From: Bacteroidales bacterium
Lineage (GTDB): Bacteria; Bacteroidota; Bacteroidia; Bacteroidales; UBA932
Assembly (NCBI GenBank): GCA_017509375.1
Contig: JAFWPT010000280.1
Coordinates: 1-10,680 of the forward strand
Reading direction: 5' to 3'
DNA length: 10,680 nucleotides
Shown: positions 7,858-10,680 of the stretch, piece after piece
Position numbering within the stretch: the first letter of the stretch is position 1
Layout: each line of letters begins with the position of its first letter
Notes under the pieces: model-generated
What the model was told of the DNA's origin: nothing
The model's database searches: none
Seen by the model: the letters and a program-made list of their open reading frames with translations, nothing else
Translations under genes and position numbers: made by a program

Positions 7858-8405
7858 TATGCCTCAGCGGCGGGTGCTTCTTCAGCTGCGGCTTCCTCGG
7901 CAGGTGCCTCGGCGGCGGCCTTCTCGGCAGCCTGCTGGGCAGCGAGCTCAGCGGCCTTCTTTGCAAGAGCCTCTGCGCGTGCCTGGTTTACCTTGGCTTC
8001 CTCTGCCTTTGCAGCTTTGCGGGCCTCGATATCGGCATTCTTGAGTCCGGTCTTCTTGGCCTCGATCTTGGCATCCCTGCCAGCTTTCCAGTCGTTCCAC
8101 TTCTTGTCTGCAACTTCCTGGGTGAGAGCTCCCTTGGCTACGCCGCCATCAAGATGGTGACGAAGGAGGACTCCCTCGTAGGAGAGGATGCGGCGAGCGG
8201 TGAGAGTGGGCTCTGCACCTACCTTAATCCAAGCCAGTGCGCGCTCGAAGTCGAGCACGATGGTAGCAGGGTTGGTGTTGGGGTTGTAGGAGCCGATCTG
8301 CTCGATGTAACGACCGTCACGCGGAGCGCGTGCGTCTGCCACTACAATGTGGAAGAATGCGAAATTCTTCTTACCGTGGCGCTGTAAACGAATCTTAACA
8401 GCCAT
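7857..8405 (-). CDS. rpsP: 30S ribosomal protein S16 with long Ala/Glu-rich tail
   Basis: Small-subunit protein S16, needed for 16S rRNA folding. Residues 1 to about 85 are the conserved core: [49 protein letters not shown] and [14 protein letters not shown]. coli S16 is only about 82 residues, whereas this one has 182. The extra part starts with a lysine- and aspartate-rich segment and ends in about 59 residues that are nearly half alanine, otherwise mostly Glu and Lys, probably helical or disordered. Such tails are usual for Bacteroidota S16, so the length is not an error. It is first in a two-gene transcript with rimM and has a TAnnTTTG promoter about 60 nt upstream. Confidence 0.97.
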   Translation of the reverse strand: MAVKIRLQRHGKKNFAFFHIVVADARAPRDGRYIEQIGSYNPNTNPATIVLDFERALAWIKVGAEPTLTARRILSYEGVLLRHHLDGGVAKGALTQEVADKKWNDWKAGRDAKIEAKKTGLKNADIEARKAAKAEEAKVNQARAEALAKKAAELAAQQAAEKAAAEAPAEEAAAEEAPAAEA

Positions 8406-8461
8406 TGTGAATCTGTTTTTTTAGTTGATATTGATAATACGCCCTACCCGAGAGCGGACTG

Positions 8462-8469
8462 CAAAGGTA
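8462..8469 (-). promoter_or_regulatory. Promoter -7 box for rpsP-rimM
   Basis: On the minus strand this reads TACCTTTG, an exact match to TAnnTTTG. It lies 57 nt before the rpsP ATG, giving a leader of about 50 nt. No good -33 TTTG is present at the right distance; that position falls in a T-rich run (minus strand, about 8489-8497). Confidence 0.65.
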
Positions 8470-8499
8470 GCAATTTTTTAGATATAAGGAAAAAAAGTT

Positions 8500-8507
8500 T
8501 ATCTTTG
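8500..8507 (+). promoter_or_regulatory. Promoter -7 box for lgt
   Basis: TATCTTTG matches TAnnTTTG exactly and lies 21 nt before the ATG at 8529. The expected -33 position falls in the T-run at 8474-8479, without a clean TTTG. This box overlaps a possible TTG start at 8505 and so argues against that start for lgt. Confidence 0.65.
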
Positions 8508-8528
8508 GCTGTTAATTTATTGAAGAGT

Positions 8529-9401
8529 ATGGAACTGTTGGCTATTCATTGGAACGTCAATCCTGTAATATTCAGTATAGGGAACTTCGGAATCCGCTGG
8601 TATTCATTGCTTTTTGTGTCCGGATTCATTATCGGCTGGTATCTCTTCCGCTGGTTTTTCCGCCGGGAAGGCGTGCCCGAAAAACTGCTTGACCCGCTGC
8701 TCTACACCTTGCTTATAGCTACCATCGTGGGCGCACGCCTCGGCCATTGCTGTTTCTATCAGCCGGATTATTACTTCGGCTCATGGAAAGGGTTCTTGGA
8801 GATCTTCATGCCCTGGAAAGGCGGACTGGCCAGTCATGGCGGAGCGATCGCATTGCTTCTTGGAATGTGGTGGTATTCAGTACATTATGGCAAAAAGAAT
8901 GATTTCGATTATCTCTGGATAATGGACCGTCTTGTGATTACCGTGGCCTTTGCAGGCTGTCTAATCCGTCTGGGCAACCTGTTCAATTCGGAGATATACG
9001 GGGATGTGACCAATCTGCCCTGGGGCATCATTTTCGACCTCCGCGGGGAGACCGAGCCCAGGCACCCTACCCAGCTGTACGAGGCTACGAGTTACCTGAT
9101 ACTCGGACTTGTCCTGCTTTGGGTGTACGCCAAAAAACTGGATAAGGTACACAGAGGCTTCTTCTTCGGCCTTTTCCTTGTGGGCTGCTTCGGAATGCGC
9201 TTCCTTATCGAGTTTATCAAAGAACCTCAGGTGGAGTTCGAGCAGAGCATGGCCCTGAATATGGGACAATTGCTCTCCATCCCATTCATCCTTGCAGGTA
9301 TAGCGTTGCTGGTCTATGCGGCCGTGTCCAGGAAGCCTGCAGCCATAGTTCACCCCGAGCCGCCAAAAAAAGAGCCCACGCATTACGCGAAGGCTCTGTA
9401 G
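8529..9401 (+). CDS. lgt: Lgt, phosphatidylglycerol-prolipoprotein diacylglyceryl transferase
   Basis: Inner-membrane enzyme that moves the diacylglyceryl group from phosphatidylglycerol onto the lipobox cysteine of prolipoproteins, the first step of lipoprotein maturation. The 290-residue protein has several hydrophobic membrane segments and the family motifs. These are ARLGHCCFYQP, KGGLASHGGA with His103 (same number as the catalytic His of E. coli Lgt), RLGNLFNSE with Arg147, EPRHPTQLYEA (from about 176) and GMRFLIEFIKEPQ with Arg224. The C-terminal tail after the last segment is Pro- and Lys-rich and cytoplasmic. ATG 8529 is chosen because the -7 box at 8500-8507 overlaps an upstream TTG. 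The two predicted lipoproteins in this window are expected substrates. Its stop lies 17 nt from the stop of the opposing gene. Confidence 0.96.
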   Translation: MELLAIHWNVNPVIFSIGNFGIRWYSLLFVSGFIIGWYLFRWFFRREGVPEKLLDPLLYTLLIATIVGARLGHCCFYQPDYYFGSWKGFLEIFMPWKGGLASHGGAIALLLGMWWYSVHYGKKNDFDYLWIMDRLVITVAFAGCLIRLGNLFNSEIYGDVTNLPWGIIFDLRGETEPRHPTQLYEATSYLILGLVLLWVYAKKLDKVHRGFFFGLFLVGCFGMRFLIEFIKEPQVEFEQSMALNMGQLLSIPFILAGIALLVYAAVSRKPAAIVHPEPPKKEPTHYAKAL

Positions 9402-9418
9402 TGCCGGGCTGCCGGAGG

Positions 9419-10162
9419 CTATTTCCATTCCAGCCTGCCGCTGCCGCTCACTTTGTGATTGACGCTGCGGGCATTGCCGGAGAGAATTACGTCTCCGCTG
9501 CCTGTAATACGTATATCTACGTCACCTGCGTCTTTGCAGCCAAGGGTGACGTTTCCGCTGCCTGTAGTGGTGACATCAATGGCGTCGGCTGTAATGGAGT
9601 TTACAAAAATGTCTCCGCTGCCGGAGGAGGACAACGTGGCTGATTCTGCCTGCAAGCTGTTCACCAGGGTATCTCCGGAGCCGGTGAGTTTGCTCTGGAA
9701 CTTCCTGCAGCTGACGTTTCCGGTAACCTTCAGGTCCCCGCTGCCGCTTAGCTTGAAAGAAAGGTCCCCGTCCGCATCAATGGTTCCTGATGTTATGCAG
9801 TCGCCTGAACCTGTGAGGGTTACGGCGTTGAGGCCGGCGGAGGTGACAGTCACGAATACATCTGTTTCAGGTCTCAGTATGTATCCGGACTTGACGGCTA
9901 CGTGGAGGGTCCCTTTTTCTACATATATGTTGTAGTAATCTACCAGATTCCGGTCGCAGGTAAGAACCACGGAGGGTTCGCCCGGGGCCTGGGAATACAG
10001 CACGTCGATGGAGCCCACGGAAGATATGGCATTAAAACCGTCCACTTTGATATTCTCTTCCACGGAGATGCCGTCCCCTGTTACTATATGGCCGAATAGA
10101 TTGTCCAAACAGCAGGAAGATAAAATGCACGCGCTTGCCGCAAGGGCTAAAAACCTTCTCAT
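9419..10162 (-). CDS. GIN-domain (DUF2807) lipoprotein with GSGD repeats
   Basis: Predicted envelope lipoprotein of 247 residues of the DUF2807 / 'head GIN domain' family, which is common in Bacteroidota and of unproven function (often labelled putative adhesin head). A short signal peptide ends in the lipobox LSSC with Cys17. Residues about 36-110 contain VDGFNAISSVGSIDVLYSQ and the NLVDYYNIYVEKGTLHVAVK stretch typical of the family. From residue 118 a Gly-Ser-Gly turn recurs seven times at roughly 20-residue spacing, as expected for a right-handed beta-helix. The start is 4 nt after the stop of the upstream methyltransferase, so the two are probably co-transcribed. The ATG is preceded by an AT-rich stretch without a Shine-Dalgarno. 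It converges with lgt across 17 nt, with no convincing terminator between them. Confidence 0.9.
   Translation of the reverse strand: MRRFLALAASACILSSCCLDNLFGHIVTGDGISVEENIKVDGFNAISSVGSIDVLYSQAPGEPSVVLTCDRNLVDYYNIYVEKGTLHVAVKSGYILRPETDVFVTVTSAGLNAVTLTGSGDCITSGTIDADGDLSFKLSGSGDLKVTGNVSCRKFQSKLTGSGDTLVNSLQAESATLSSSGSGDIFVNSITADAIDVTTTGSGNVTLGCKDAGDVDIRITGSGDVILSGNARSVNHKVSGSGRLEWK
9422..9814 (-). repeat. Seven degenerate GSG(D/N) beta-helix turns within the GIN-domain gene
   Basis: Gly-Ser-Gly occurs at residues 118, 140, 161, 181, 201, 221 and 240, i.e. spaced 22, 21, 20, 20, 20 and 19 residues. Five of the seven are followed by Asp, one by Asn and the last by Arg. On the plus strand this shows as recurring blocks such as CCGCTGCCTGTA. 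The copies are diverged at the nucleotide level, so this is protein-structure repetition rather than a recent tandem duplication. Confidence 0.85.
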
Positions 10163-10166
10163 AAAT

Positions 10167-10680
10167 TTATTTGGTTTTAGATGTTTCCAATCTTATTACT
10201 ATGGACAGCGGCAGTACTTTACCGAAGCAGTCCTGCAGAGCCAGTTCGCCAGAGCTAATCACTGCAGACGGACCGGCTTGTGCCGCGGAAATGCCGAAAG
10301 CTTGGCGTACGAGCGTCTCGCCAAGGGCAGCGGAGTAGCCGTTGGAGTAGAGGTTGAGCACCACAAAGCCGCCCGGCGCCAGGATGGCGGACACGGTGCG
10401 GAGCATCTCGAACAGACACTCGTCCAGCTTCCATTTTTCTCCGTCCGGCCCGTGTCCGTATGCGGGAGGGTCGAGGATGATGCCGTCGTAGCTTTTGCCC
10501 CTCCGGGCTTCCCGGTGAGCGAATTTCATGGCATCTTCGATAACCCAGTGGATGCCACCGGGACCTGGAAGGCCGGCCTCCTCCGGTCTCCGACTATTAT
10601 CCCCCGCTGCTTCGCAGCTGCCCCCAGGGGCACGGGGGGCGTTCCCCCCGAAACCGGCCTCCGCCGGTCTCCGACTACTA
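10167..10680 (-). CDS. Class I SAM-dependent RNA methyltransferase, C-terminal part (partial, with in-frame insertion)
   Basis: C-terminal portion of a Rossmann-fold methyltransferase of the Methyltrans_SAM / RlmI-like group, probably acting on rRNA. The catalytic motif is DGIILDPPAYGHGPDGEKW, followed by LRTVSAILAPGGFVVLNLYS. An ATG exists at 10527-10529, but the conserved sequence continues upstream of it (AGLPGPGGIHWVIEDAMKF), so that ATG is internal. Beyond about 10571 the frame stays open to the window edge but changes to Gly/Ala/Arg/Pro-rich sequence made of a hairpin-bearing repeat, unlike the family's usual segment here. The start lies outside the window. The gene could be intact with an inserted loop, or could be a remnant cut off by the repeat. 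The stop is 4 nt before the GIN-domain lipoprotein ATG. Confidence 0.75.
   Translation of the reverse strand, partial: SSRRPAEAGFGGNAPRAPGGSCEAAGDNSRRPEEAGLPGPGGIHWVIEDAMKFAHREARRGKSYDGIILDPPAYGHGPDGEKWKLDECLFEMLRTVSAILAPGGFVVLNLYSNGYSAALGETLVRQAFGISAAQAGPSAVISSGELALQDCFGKVLPLSIVIRLETSKTK
10571..10680. repeat. Hairpin-rich GC repeat, 81-bp period, truncated by the window edge
   Basis: A 27-bp motif occurs at 10573-10599 and again at 10654-10680 with two mismatches, exactly 81 bp (27 codons) apart. The 54 bp between are packed with inverted repeats: GCTGC/GCAGC at 10606-10618, TGCCC/GGGCA at 10619-10632, and a 7-bp CGGGGGG/CCCCCCG stem at 10633-10650. A fourth, ACCGGC/GCCGGT with a 4-nt loop, is at 10653-10668, at the start of the right-hand copy. 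No transposase is present. The second copy reaches the last base of the window, so the full extent and copy number are unknown. Confidence 0.8.

Noticed and set aside
8505..8528. TTG start for lgt
   Set aside because: It overlaps the TATCTTTG promoter box, so it would not be in the transcript; ATG 8529 fits the family N-terminus.
9402..9418. CCGG-GCTG-CCGG hairpin between lgt and the GIN-domain gene
   Set aside because: Only a 4-bp stem with no T-run; too weak to call a terminator.
10527..10529. ATG as the true start of the methyltransferase
   Set aside because: Family-like sequence (GIHWVIEDAMKF) continues upstream in frame, so this Met is internal unless the gene is a remnant.
10571..10680. 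CRISPR array or insertion sequence end
   Set aside because: Only two repeat copies are visible, the spacer is itself palindromic and low-complexity, and no cas gene or transposase is present.

Overview
The window looks like a fairly GC-rich chromosomal segment of a Bacteroidales-type bacterium (phylum Bacteroidota). Four things point there. The clear promoter -7 boxes match the Bacteroidota TAnnTTTG consensus. Start codons are preceded by AT-rich sequence rather than Shine-Dalgarno motifs. The protein families are typical of the group: a fimbrillin-like domain, MetallophosN/C-type phosphoesterase, DUF5686 with a carboxypeptidase-regulatory-like domain, and a GIN-domain lipoprotein. Ribosomal protein S16 carries a long Ala/Glu-rich tail. 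I cannot name the genus.

Layout. Positions 1-151 (+) hold the C-terminal end of an unidentified, probably exported protein. It is followed after 12 nt by a large lipoprotein phosphoesterase with a fimbrillin-like N-terminus (164-2587), then a strong hairpin. Next comes a tightly overlapping plus-strand cassette: sufC (2677-3429), a very short SufD-like protein (3422-3994) and ispE (3991-4812). A good Bacteroidota promoter then drives a DUF5686 outer-membrane barrel protein (4871-7396). That gene converges head-on with the minus-strand pair rpsP-rimM (8405-7393), and the two opposing stop codons share one CTAG. rpsP and lgt (8529-9401) diverge from a 123-nt intergenic region with back-to-back promoters. 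lgt converges on a minus-strand pair: the C-terminal part of a class I SAM-dependent RNA methyltransferase (10680-10167) and a GSGD-repeat lipoprotein (10162-9419).

How the genes fit together. Most are housekeeping: Fe-S cluster assembly, MEP isoprenoid synthesis (whose last two enzymes are Fe-S proteins), 30S ribosome assembly (S16 and RimM) and lipoprotein maturation (Lgt). The remainder are envelope proteins. Two of these are predicted lipoproteins and so are expected substrates of Lgt.

I do not see a defence island, transposase, CRISPR array, tRNA or rRNA. The most unusual signals are a hairpin-rich 81-bp-period repeat lying in frame inside the methyltransferase at the right edge, and a two-gene sufC/sufD-like cassette with a 190-residue SufD and no sufB, sufS or sufE in view. 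No intergenic stretch exceeds 300 bases.
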